Assembly: GCA_913051905.1 (NCBI GenBank)
Contig: CAJXBY010000097.1
Location: forward strand, 1-9,174
Length of the DNA: 9,174 nt
From: an uncultured Gammaproteobacteria bacterium
Lineage (GTDB): Bacteria; Pseudomonadota; Gammaproteobacteria; Arenicellales; UBA868
Direction: 5' to 3'
Under the pieces are notes generated by a model that was not told the origin of the DNA, searched no databases, and worked only from the letters and a program-made list of their open reading frames with translations. Of the stretch, positions 1 to 6,083 are shown one piece after another. Both the position numbers and the translations under genes were made by a program. Position 1 is the stretch's first letter. Each line of letters begins with the position of its first letter.

Positions 1-437
1 CGCAGATATTCATCGGTCAGGGCACCGCGGCGCTCGAATTCGGAACAGCCCAGGGCCTCGATCTCCTCACGCATCCAGCCGACACCTATGCCGACGGTGA
101 CCCGGCCTTTGGACAGCACGTCTATGGTCGCCAACGTTTTTGCCGCGAGTACCGGGTTACGGTGCGGCACGATCATGACACTGGTAATCAACCGCAGGCG
201 GGATGTCCGGCCGGCGACAAAGGCCATGAGCGAGAGCTGCTCGAGGGCTTCTGCCTCTCCGGGGAAATCTCCCCCGACCGTGTAGGGGTAACGGGATTCG
301 ACTGTTGCCGGGAATACGACGTGGTCAGCGATCACCGTAGAGTCAAAGGAAAGTCGTTCCGCTTCGGCGACCATCGCCACCAGCGAGTCGGGGTCCGCAG
401 TCGGTCCCCGGGTGGGCAGGTAAAAACCGTAGCGCAT
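1..437 (-). CDS. Luciferase-like (LLM) F420-dependent oxidoreductase, N-terminal part (3' end outside window)
   Basis: The visible 145 residues begin MRYGFYLPTRGP and contain the stretches IADHV, SVMIVPHRNPV, GIGVGWMREE and FERRGAL. These are typical of the bacterial luciferase-like TIM-barrel family, and the last two resemble the Rv2161c-type F420-dependent subgroup. Such enzymes use reduced F420 (or FMNH2) for hydride transfer or monooxygenation in the cytoplasm; the substrate cannot be read from sequence. The ATG at 437 lies 9 bp after the stop of the metallophosphoesterase gene, with a weak purine-rich stretch upstream, so it is probably translated as the last visible gene of the same operon. 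The gene is cut by the window's left edge, roughly half of the usual length of about 280-300 residues. Membership of the LLM fold is fairly sure; F420 rather than FMN is an inference from the subgroup-like motifs. Confidence 0.85.
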   Translation of the reverse strand, partial: MRYGFYLPTRGPTADPDSLVAMVAEAERLSFDSTVIADHVVFPATVESRYPYTVGGDFPGEAEALEQLSLMAFVAGRTSRLRLITSVMIVPHRNPVLAAKTLATIDVLSKGRVTVGIGVGWMREEIEALGCSEFERRGALTDEYL

Positions 438-446
438 TGCTAAGAC

Positions 447-1511
447 TCAACCGTTTGCGATGAGATCGATACAGGTGATCTCGTTGCGCGAACCCAGTCG
501 CATCGCGGGTCCCCATGTGCCGGTTCCCGGAGACACGTACAGGCGGCAGTTTCCACGGCTGTGCAGACCGCGAATGATGCGGAACTGCTGGCGGACCAGC
601 CAGTTGAAGGGGAAGATCTGACCATTGTGTGTGTGACCGCAGAGCATCAGGTCGATCCCGGAGTCGACGGCAGCATCCCAGCCGAGCGGCCTGTGGTAGA
701 GCAGTACCTTGAAGCATGCCGGTTCCAGCTCGATATTGGCGAGTTCACGGCGGACCTGGTCTTTGTCTTCGGCATCGTCGATGCCGATCAGCTGTAGTCC
801 GTCCAGGCTGACGCTGCGGTTGCGGAGCACGATGACACCGGCGCCTTCGAGCAGAGGGACAGCCCGGTCCAGCCCGGCGTAACGTTCGTGATTGCCGATG
901 GAGAGATATACCGGTGCCTGCAGGTCTTTGAGCGCCGCAATATCATTCGGACCGACCCTTCCGGAATCCAGAAAATCCCCGGTGATCAGTACGATATCGG
1001 GGTGCTGTGCGTTGATTGTGTCCACGATCTTCTTTAGGAAGGTGGCACTTCTGGACCCGACATGCACGTCGCTGATCTGAACCAGACGATAGTCTCTTTT
1101 CAGTATGCTGGCATGAATCTTGAGGTCCTTTCGCGAGAGGTGCTGCGCCGTGGTAAAGGCGTAGGCCACCAGTGACGTGCCGACAAGAATGATGCCCATA
1201 GCGGCCGCGTAATCGTCGAGCGCAAATCCGAGGCGAAAGAGATCGTAGACCAGGCACAGGCTGAAAAAAACAAAGCCGATACCCATCCAGTTGTAGAGCG
1301 CAAGCTCGAGCAGCCGGCTGCTGCGCCGGAAAGACCACCACAGAACCGCGGTCACGAACAACCACAGGCCGACGATCGAGTACAGGTCCAATAGCGCGGG
1401 GTGGCCCAGCCATTGTGTCAGGCGCTGTATGGGGTAGACATAAACAAGGTAGGCCGACAGCAGTACGAAAGACCAGAAAAACGCCGCACGCCTGAAAGTT
1501 TTCCAGAGCAT
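447..1511 (-). CDS. Membrane-anchored calcineurin-like metallophosphoesterase
   Basis: This is a 354-residue protein with two parts. Residues 1-125 hold about four hydrophobic segments (roughly 10-28, 43-62, 74-95, 103-120). The rest is a calcineurin-like phosphoesterase domain with all its metal-binding blocks: D148-x-H150, G178-D179, G206-N-H208, H273 and G292-H-T-H295, followed by NGQIFP. This YkuE/YaeI-like layout is typical of dinuclear-metal phosphoesterases acting at the membrane; some relatives hydrolyse UDP-2,3-diacylglucosamine-like or phospholipid substrates, but the substrate here is unknown. The catalytic domain follows the membrane segments by about 20 residues. The ATG at 1511 has no clear Shine-Dalgarno sequence. 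It sits 33 bp after the PhyH gene and 9 bp before the LLM gene, so an operon is likely. It seems complete and intact. Confidence 0.9.
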   Translation of the reverse strand: MLWKTFRRAAFFWSFVLLSAYLVYVYPIQRLTQWLGHPALLDLYSIVGLWLFVTAVLWWSFRRSSRLLELALYNWMGIGFVFFSLCLVYDLFRLGFALDDYAAAMGIILVGTSLVAYAFTTAQHLSRKDLKIHASILKRDYRLVQISDVHVGSRSATFLKKIVDTINAQHPDIVLITGDFLDSGRVGPNDIAALKDLQAPVYLSIGNHERYAGLDRAVPLLEGAGVIVLRNRSVSLDGLQLIGIDDAEDKDQVRRELANIELEPACFKVLLYHRPLGWDAAVDSGIDLMLCGHTHNGQIFPFNWLVRQQFRIIRGLHSRGNCRLYVSPGTGTWGPAMRLGSRNEITCIDLIANG

Positions 1512-1544
1512 TGAAGGGCCGGTTCTGCGTCGGGTCGCGAGTGG

Positions 1545-2438
1545 TTAGCTCGGCCCGGCATCAACTTCAAAGGCCGCCGAATTCCGATCCTGAGGCAGTC
1601 TGGGGTATACCCTGCCGTCCAGCCGGTCACCGTGACCCATGCCCGCGGCACGCATCTTCTCCGAATGATCGGGGTCCATCCCGTATGACCGGAAATTCAC
1701 CCGCACATCGTCGCCCAGCCATTGGGTGTTGAAAACTTTGAGTGCCCGATCCGGTGCCAGTGCACCGGAACCGCCATGAATGATCCGGCCGTTGAAAGCA
1801 ATACAGTCACCTAGCTGTATTTCCCAGCTGGTCACTCCGTACCGATCCCGGTCAGACTCGATATCCGGAAAAGGTTCCCAGTCGCCGGAAAAACTGACCG
1901 TGTTGACATCCTGCTGTCGGTCGGGGTTCAGCTCACCGAAGTCCCTCTGTCGAAAATGGTTCGGCCACAAGTGAGAGCCCGGCACAAATGCCAGAGCGCT
2001 CTCGCGGGAAACCGGTACCAGCGGCATCCAGATGCTGACGGTATCCATACCCCCTGCCGACCAGTACGGTTCGTCCTGGTGCCAGGGTGTCGGGAAGGTC
2101 ACACCGGTCGAGCGGACGAACACCGCGTCGAAGAAAAAGTTCACACGGTCAGTTGTGAGCAGTGCCGTTGCGATATCGACGCACGGGCTGTGGTACACGA
2201 ACTGTTCGTATTCCGGGATCCGGCGCCAGTTGTCAGAATCATAGAACATGGTGCGGTTGTCCGCGGTGCGGTCCCAGATTCTCGAGCGCTGGCCAGGATC
2301 CGACAGGTTTTTCTCGATGCCGGCTGTTAGTACGCCGATCCAGTCGTCGTCGAAGAGTCCGCGCAGGCAGACGACGCCGTCTGTACTGAAGCGCTGTTTC
2401 TGCTCCTCGGTGATCGAAAAGGGGAGCTGTCGGTTCAC
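1545..2438 (-). CDS. Phytanoyl-CoA dioxygenase (PhyH) family Fe(II)/2-oxoglutarate oxygenase
   Basis: The 297-residue product has the PhyH beginning (an EEQKQRF..DGVVCLRGLFD stretch at 11-30) and the iron triad as H120-x-D122 in WHQDEPYW plus H221 in IIHGGS. R231, ten residues after H221, is in the position that usually binds the 2-oxoglutarate carboxylate. The block VSRESALAFVPGSH at 143-156 is also characteristic. The predicted reaction is hydroxylation of an organic substrate coupled to decarboxylation of 2-oxoglutarate to succinate. The family is very diverse in bacteria, so phytanoyl-CoA itself should not be assumed as substrate. The chosen start is GTG at 2438: it gives the family's normal N-terminus and no in-frame ATG lies just upstream, but there is no recognisable Shine-Dalgarno, so initiation may be weak or coupled. 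It lies between the CMD gene (66 bp) and the phosphoesterase (33 bp). Confidence 0.86.
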   Translation of the reverse strand: MNRQLPFSITEEQKQRFSTDGVVCLRGLFDDDWIGVLTAGIEKNLSDPGQRSRIWDRTADNRTMFYDSDNWRRIPEYEQFVYHSPCVDIATALLTTDRVNFFFDAVFVRSTGVTFPTPWHQDEPYWSAGGMDTVSIWMPLVPVSRESALAFVPGSHLWPNHFRQRDFGELNPDRQQDVNTVSFSGDWEPFPDIESDRDRYGVTSWEIQLGDCIAFNGRIIHGGSGALAPDRALKVFNTQWLGDDVRVNFRSYGMDPDHSEKMRAAGMGHGDRLDGRVYPRLPQDRNSAAFEVDAGPS

Positions 2439-2504
2439 GGGTGATGGCGGTGGGTCTGAATCAGGGGAGCGCGGATCAATTGTAGTCAGGGCGGATCCGG
2501 CTGC

Positions 2505-3104
2505 CTAGTTGAGAGCAGGCTTCTCGTAGTGAGGCAGTTGGTCCAAGGTCGAACCTCGTGTCAGCATATCCTCGAGCACCCCGTCTTCCATGCCGATCTG
2601 CAGGGCATCGTTGAAACGGTTGAAGAATCCGCACAAAGCGATCCGCAGGGTCAGTTCGACGATCTGTTCTTCAGAGAAGTGCTGCTTTAGGCGGTCGAAG
2701 ATCCCGTCCCGCATGGTCTGCGGTTGCATCGTGACCTCGACGGCAAAATCGCGAACCAGCCGATCGGTTTCATCGAGCCCTTCGCATTCCGGTTCGAGAA
2801 TGCCCGCGACCGTTGCGGGAGAGAGTCCCTGATCGACCAGTCGGGGTGCGTGATGAGCCACACAGTAGGTGCACTCGTTCAGCCTGGAAACAGCAACCAG
2901 GGCAATCTCCAGATAACGCTTTGGGAGCAGGCTCTCGTCCGCCAGATCGAGCAGCAGTCCCATGATGTGCTTCAGGGCCGGTGGGCGGTGTGCAAAGACC
3001 TTGACCTGGTTCAGAAAGGGTCCGTACTCACTTGAGAACCGCTCGTAAACAGAACGCAGGTCCTCGGATACTTCATCGATGGAAATGTCGCGGACGCGGG
3101 CCAT
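2505..3104 (-). CDS. Carboxymuconolactone decarboxylase / AhpD-like family protein
   Basis: This 199-residue, all-helical protein carries the full AhpD signature E-x11-C-x2-C-x3-H as E66, C78, C81 and H85, in the segment NECTYCVAHH. In AhpD-type proteins these residues form a redox-active dithiol and proton relay used in peroxide or alkylhydroperoxide defence. True gamma-carboxymuconolactone decarboxylases lack the paired cysteines, so a redox role is more likely than ring-cleavage metabolism. The length fits the peroxidase-related branch of the family. It is the first gene of the minus-strand run, with ATG at 3104 and only a weak GAGA-type ribosome site. The context with a PhyH oxygenase and a luciferase-like oxidoreductase suggests coping with peroxides from oxidative catabolism (inference). 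Confidence 0.87.
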   Translation of the reverse strand: MARVRDISIDEVSEDLRSVYERFSSEYGPFLNQVKVFAHRPPALKHIMGLLLDLADESLLPKRYLEIALVAVSRLNECTYCVAHHAPRLVDQGLSPATVAGILEPECEGLDETDRLVRDFAVEVTMQPQTMRDGIFDRLKQHFSEEQIVELTLRIALCGFFNRFNDALQIGMEDGVLEDMLTRGSTLDQLPHYEKPALN

Positions 3105-3144
3105 GGCGTTTATCTCGCTGTCGTGTGACCTTGCCGGCTGATCA

Positions 3145-3174
3145 TTGTGCCTGCCGACGTACTGTGACTATCAT
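3145..3174 (+). promoter_or_regulatory. Possible promoter for the FIST gene
   Basis: TTGTGC (3145-3150) and TATCAT (3169-3174) are separated by 18 bp. The -10 matches five of six positions of the consensus and the -35 only three. The start point would fall near 3181, giving a leader of about 90 nt. It overlaps the minus-strand -10 candidate at 3173-3178, so the two divergent units could compete for polymerase if both are real. Confidence 0.3.
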
Positions 3175-3178
3175 TCTA
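3173..3178 (-). promoter_or_regulatory. Possible -10 element of the minus-strand oxidative operon
   Basis: Read on the minus strand this is TAGAAT, five of six matches to the sigma70 -10 consensus, 69 bp upstream of the CMD start. No convincing -35 element lies at 16-18 bp spacing, so it is only a candidate. Confidence 0.25.
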
Positions 3179-3195
3179 CCGCTGTTGGAAGACCG

Positions 3196-3209
3196 GGCGT
3201 TACGACGCC
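3196..3209 (+). other. Small hairpin with UACG tetraloop in the FIST leader
   Basis: GGCGT (3196-3200) and ACGCC (3205-3209) form a 5-bp stem around TACG, which in RNA is a UNCG-type tetraloop. It sits upstream of the FIST start and downstream of the promoter candidate. There is no T-run, so it is not a terminator; any function is unproven. Confidence 0.25.
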
Positions 3210-3255
3210 GCCGGTGAAGGGTCCGGGTGAGCTACACTGTTCTCCGGTTTCCGGC

Positions 3256-3262
3256 AAAGGAG
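3256..3262 (+). promoter_or_regulatory. Shine-Dalgarno site that sets the FIST start
   Basis: AAAGGAG stands 9 nt before the in-frame GTG at 3272. This is the best ribosome site in the area and favours 3272 over the upstream in-frame GTG at 3227, which has only GAAGG at 3216-3220. Confidence 0.7.
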
Positions 3263-3271
3263 ATTGACAGC

Positions 3272-4405
3272 GTGTCTTTGAGTACAGAACAGTTCCTGAT
3301 CGGCAGTTCCCTGCTGGAGCACTGGCCTGACGCCGTAGATCAGTGCGTGGAGGAGATTGGCGGTCAGTCATCAAACGAAAATCTAGGATTCATCTACACC
3401 ACGGACAGCCATGTCGATGCGTTGGATCAGATCCTGGCACGTCTGAGGGTCCGCACCGGCATCCCACACTGGGTCGGCACGACCGGTATCGGGATCCTTC
3501 GGACGAGCCATGAAGAGTATCAACAGCCGGCTATCACAGTCATGACCGGCCGGTTTCCAGAACACGCTTTCCGGGTGTTTAAGTCGGTCCAGGCCGACTT
3601 GAGCGATTTCCAAGACCAGCACCGATCCTGGATTGTCGGCAACGCCCAGACTTTCGCCGTCGTACACGCAGCACCGGAAAGTGAGGAACTTCAGCAGATG
3701 ATTCCCGATCTGTCAGATGTATTGAACGGCGGATTTCTCGTTGGTGGTTTGACGTCTTCGCACGGCCGCAACCTGCAGATTGCCGACAGCGTGATGTCCG
3801 GTGGTTGCTCGGGAGTGCTGTTCTCACAGGATGTGCCGGTGGCAACCGGCCTGACCCAGGGGTGCTCGCCAATCGGTCCAAAGCGGGTGATTACCCGGGC
3901 CAGCCGCAATATCGTGTTGAGTATCGACGAACGTCCAGCACTGGAGGTCTTCAAGGAAGATATCGGCGAGACCCTGGCGGCTGATCTTTCCCGCACGGCG
4001 GGTTACATTTTTGCAGCCCTGCCAGTCGCGGGCTCGGATACAGGCGACTACCTGGTGCGGAACATTGTGGGTATCGATCCACAGAACGGGCTGATTGCAA
4101 TCGGTGACTTGGCCCAAGAGGGTGGGCAGATCATGTTTTGTCGGCGCGACGGTAATACCGCACGGGATGACATGCTGCGGATGCTCAAGCAGGCCAGAAG
4201 CCGCATCTCCGGAGGGCAGCCCCGCGGAGCACTCTATTTTTCCTGCCTCGGGCGCGGCCGCCACACATTCGGTGAGGACTCCGTCGAACTGGGTCTGATT
4301 GCGGAGGAATTCGAAGACCTGCCGCTGGTGGGGTTTTTTGCCAACGGTGAAATCTCACACCGGCGCCTGTACGGCTACACGGGTGTGCTGACCCTGTTCC
4401 TGTAA
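3272..4405 (+). CDS. Stand-alone FIST domain protein (FIST_N plus FIST_C), putative small-ligand sensor
   Basis: The protein is 377 residues from GTG 3272 (392 from the alternative GTG at 3227). Its N-terminal two thirds match the FIST_N pattern: it starts FLIGSSLLEHWPDA, then holds IPHWVGTTGIGIL and GGFLVGGLTSS, glycine-rich strands of that domain. QGCSPIGP followed by RNIVLSIDERPALEVF marks the start of FIST_C, and the end, GFFANGEISH then GYTGVLTLFL, is the classic FIST_C finish. FIST domains are thought to bind small ligands, perhaps amino acids, and are usually fused to chemoreceptor, histidine kinase or cyclic-di-GMP modules. Here no signal peptide, membrane segment or output domain is visible, so it would be a cytoplasmic protein needing a partner. 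It is divergent from the oxidative operon and convergent with the PPOX gene. Domain identity is secure; function is not. Confidence 0.87.
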   Translation: MSLSTEQFLIGSSLLEHWPDAVDQCVEEIGGQSSNENLGFIYTTDSHVDALDQILARLRVRTGIPHWVGTTGIGILRTSHEEYQQPAITVMTGRFPEHAFRVFKSVQADLSDFQDQHRSWIVGNAQTFAVVHAAPESEELQQMIPDLSDVLNGGFLVGGLTSSHGRNLQIADSVMSGGCSGVLFSQDVPVATGLTQGCSPIGPKRVITRASRNIVLSIDERPALEVFKEDIGETLAADLSRTAGYIFAALPVAGSDTGDYLVRNIVGIDPQNGLIAIGDLAQEGGQIMFCRRDGNTARDDMLRMLKQARSRISGGQPRGALYFSCLGRGRHTFGEDSVELGLIAEEFEDLPLVGFFANGEISHRRLYGYTGVLTLFL

Positions 4406-4426
4406 CGGTACCAAAAGACCGGGCCG

Positions 4427-4456
4427 CTCAAAGGGGGTGATCAACCTTTGGGTTGA
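4427..4456. terminator. Weak hairpin structures at a convergent gene junction
   Basis: The FIST and PPOX genes converge with only 35 bp between stops. CAAAGG (4429-4434) pairs with CCTTTG (4445-4450), extendable by about two pairs. An overlapping perfect inverted repeat, TCAACC (4441-4446) with GGTTGA (4451-4456), would be an exclusive alternative and includes the PPOX stop codon. Neither is followed by a clear T-run on the plus strand; on the minus strand a short TCTTTT follows about 10 bp later. It may act as a modest two-way terminator. Confidence 0.27.
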
Positions 4457-4830
4457 ACCGACTCCGGCAGTATCCGGTAAGTGACCCGGATATGACTTTC
4501 TGTGTGGCCGAAGGGTTCTCCCCGGTACTTGTCGGACAGATGGTCGATCATCTCGTGGGCACCCTCTTCGGTGATATCGACCACTTTGCCGCGGATCTGG
4601 ATATAGCGGTAGGGGTTGTCGGGATCCGAGATAGCCAGGGCGACCTGCGGCTGGCGCCGCATGGCCTTGTCCTTGACCCTGCCGGCGGCGCTGTTGATGA
4701 TGATATGCGTGCCATCGTAGTCAAACCACAGTGGTGTGCACTGGGGCGTGCCATCGGCAAGGACCAGTGCGAGGTGGGCAAAAGCCTTCTTCTCCCAGGA
4801 CAACAGGTCGGCGGCACTCTCGGGAATCAT
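4441..4830 (-). CDS. PPOX-class split-barrel protein, probable F420-dependent enzyme (Rv1155-like)
   Basis: This 129-residue protein has the small split beta-barrel flavin fold of the pyridoxamine-phosphate-oxidase-like superfamily. Supporting features are GTPQCTPLWFDYDG (27-40), INSAAGRVKDKAMRR (45-59), the block that contacts the cofactor phosphate or tail, and SDPDNPYRYIQIRGKV (68-83), a hallmark of the F420-binding Rv1155-type subgroup. Members bind F420 or FMN and reduce small substrates, or only bind cofactor. The start is ATG 4830, because AAGGAG lies exactly 8 nt before it; the GTG at 4839 would fall on that ribosome site. It lies 144 bp downstream of the racemase-like gene on the same strand, so co-transcription is possible but not sure. 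F420 rather than FMN use is inference from subgroup motifs. Confidence 0.86.
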   Translation of the reverse strand: MIPESAADLLSWEKKAFAHLALVLADGTPQCTPLWFDYDGTHIIINSAAGRVKDKAMRRQPQVALAISDPDNPYRYIQIRGKVVDITEEGAHEMIDHLSDKYRGEPFGHTESHIRVTYRILPESVQPKG

Positions 4831-4838
4831 GTTCGTCA

Positions 4839-4844
4839 CTCCTT
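4839..4844 (-). promoter_or_regulatory. Shine-Dalgarno site that sets the PPOX start
   Basis: On the minus strand AAGGAG is followed by 8 nt and ATG at 4830. This rules against the 9-nt longer GTG start at 4839, whose first base is the last base of this motif. Confidence 0.75.
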
Positions 4845-4974
4845 GGTCGGGGTCAGGGTTCGTCCGGTGCGCAGCGGATGCTGCACGGCACCCGGCATGG
4901 GCAAGGATAAATCACCTGTTTCACACCTGTCGACTGCCGGCGTTGCGGCTGCGTCGTCGCGGCGGCGTACCGGG

Positions 4975-5742
4975 TCAGGGGAATCTGGGATCGGCAGTGG
5001 TCCCAGTGTACGGGTGGGGCAGCAGACCAGACTGAAACCAGCTGATAAAGGACACTGCGCTGAAAATGGGGATGCCGAGTTCACGGCGCAGGTCCCCAGC
5101 ATAGGGACCCATGTTGGTGCACTCCAGAACCACGGCGCCAACGTCCGGGTGTTCAGTCAGAAGCTGACGACCGCTCTCCAGAAGGTCGAGGCGGCAGGCC
5201 GCAAGGTCCATGTGGGTGCGGTTCTCCAGAATGCAACGCGAGAATTCCCGGCCGTTTTCCGTACCAATCACGGGCGTGTCTTCCGGCGCGCCGGCAGCGC
5301 GCAGGTGATCCACACTGAGATTCTGACTTGAGATGGTCATCACTCCCACCCGGCGCCCATCGGGCAGTAGCTGCTGGACAAGCGGCACCTGCATGAGAGA
5401 CGAACTTGCCACGGGGACCTTCACCGCACGGCTGAGCGGTTCCTGAAACAGGGCCAGAAAACCGCAGGTCGTGGTCAGCCCATCGGCTCCTTGGGCAACC
5501 AGTTGCCGGCCCGCCTCGACAAAAGCATCCAGCAGTCCCTCCGCCCGGTCGCAAACGACACGCTGGGGTGAGGCACCCTGCACCACGTGGTAGAGCACTG
5601 GGAATGGCCAGGTCGCGGCGTTACCGACATCACCCGGAACCCGTGGAAATATGGTGTCCAGCATCAAGATACCCACCGTAGCGCCGTAGACGGTTTTGCC
5701 GCCGCTGGCGAACGGGCTGGTGCTGTTGTCTTGTTCTGACAT
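4975..5742 (-). CDS. Aspartate/glutamate racemase superfamily protein
   Basis: The 255-residue product has the two cysteines expected of cofactor-independent racemases and related enzymes: C93 in TTTCGF and C208 in LECTNM, each at the end of a hydrophobic strand. It begins with a GILMLDTIFPRVPGDVGN motif and has an ASSS segment at 112-115. In this superfamily (aspartate, glutamate and hydantoin racemases, maleate isomerase, arylmalonate decarboxylase) paired cysteines act as acid and base on a carboxylate or related substrate; the specificity cannot be told here. The ATG at 5742 is preceded by AAGG with 9-nt spacing, a credible ribosome site. It is divergent from the thi operon, and its stop lies 144 bp before the PPOX start. 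The two-cysteine superfamily assignment is good; a racemase reaction is only one of several options. Confidence 0.83.
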   Translation of the reverse strand: MSEQDNSTSPFASGGKTVYGATVGILMLDTIFPRVPGDVGNAATWPFPVLYHVVQGASPQRVVCDRAEGLLDAFVEAGRQLVAQGADGLTTTCGFLALFQEPLSRAVKVPVASSSLMQVPLVQQLLPDGRRVGVMTISSQNLSVDHLRAAGAPEDTPVIGTENGREFSRCILENRTHMDLAACRLDLLESGRQLLTEHPDVGAVVLECTNMGPYAGDLRRELGIPIFSAVSFISWFQSGLLPHPYTGTTADPRFP

Positions 5743-5866
5743 GAAACGTTACCTTGGCAGTTGTGCGGAGAGACTGCGTGTATTCAGAGACTGGTTGATC
5801 GTCAGGTTTGCGTCCAATGAAAATCTGTGTTTTCCCGGCAGTCCCGATCAGAGGGATGTCCGAACC

Positions 5867-5872
5867 ATTATA
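5867..5872 (-). promoter_or_regulatory. Candidate -10 element for the racemase-like gene
   Basis: A perfect TATAAT on the minus strand, in an AT-rich island, 124 bp upstream of the ATG at 5742. No good -35 box is visible at 16-18 bp, so it may depend on an activator or be chance. Confidence 0.35.
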
Positions 5873-5907
5873 TAAAACGGTAGGCAGCTTCCGGCCAGGC
5901 GGTTTTC

Positions 5908-5936
5908 TTGTCCTTGGACGGTGCCGCTGTTATGCT
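5908..5936 (+). promoter_or_regulatory. Sigma70-like promoter of the thi operon
   Basis: TTGTCC (5908-5913) and TATGCT (5931-5936) are spaced by exactly 17 bp. Each box matches four of six consensus positions, helped by an extended -10 TGT at 5928-5930. The start point would fall near 5943, a few bases before the riboswitch P1 stem at 5947, which is where a riboswitch transcript should begin. That agreement is the main reason to believe it. Confidence 0.55.
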
Positions 5937-5946
5937 ATCGGAGCAA

Positions 5947-6026
5947 TCCGTTGGGGTGCCGCAAGGCTGAGAAGCACAAGCTGACCCATCGAACCTGAAC
6001 CGGATAATGCCGGCGAAGGAAACGGA
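5947..6026 (+). ncRNA. TPP riboswitch (THI box)
   Basis: All conserved THI-element blocks are present in order: GGGGTGCC (5953-5960), CTGAGA (5967-5972, the pyrimidine-sensing T-loop arm), ACCC (5984-5987), GAACCTGAA (5991-5999), and GGATAATGCCGGCGAAGG (6002-6019, the pyrophosphate-sensing arm). A P1 stem of six pairs closes it: TCCGTT (5947-5952) with AACGGA (6021-6026). Binding of thiamine diphosphate is expected to reduce expression of the downstream importer. The aptamer is clear, but the expression platform is not: there is no hairpin plus U-run before thiY, and thiY begins 234 nt after P1. Control could act on translation of the small ORF at 6083, through Rho, or over a longer fold. GTTCA at 6039-6043 is complementary to TGAAC in the aptamer core at 5996-6000 and might compete with it, though five pairs is little. 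Confidence 0.95.
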
Positions 6027-6050
6027 CACCCGCTATTCGTTCAAGCGCGG

Positions 6051-6083
6051 TCTCAGATTCCCAAGCCGGTCAGAGGTCTGAGA
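6051..6083 (+). other. Leader hairpin downstream of the TPP aptamer
   Basis: TCTCAGA (6051-6057) is an exact inverted repeat of TCTGAGA (6077-6083), with a 19-nt loop between. The right arm ends on the A of the ATG at 6083, and the loop holds the purine stretch AGAGG (6072-6076). The hairpin could hide the start of the small ORF. No T-run follows, so it is not an intrinsic terminator. Confidence 0.45.

Noticed and set aside
3227..3271. Longer FIST start at GTG 3227
   Set aside because: The 15 extra residues do not resemble FIST_N, and the AAAGGAG ribosome site at 3256-3262 lies inside that extension, pointing to 3272. The longer start is not excluded.
4453..5331. 292-codon open frame on the plus strand
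   Set aside because: It lies antisense to the PPOX and racemase-like genes, both of which have clear family motifs and ribosome sites. It crosses their gap and shows no recognisable domain; long antisense frames are common in GC-rich coding DNA.
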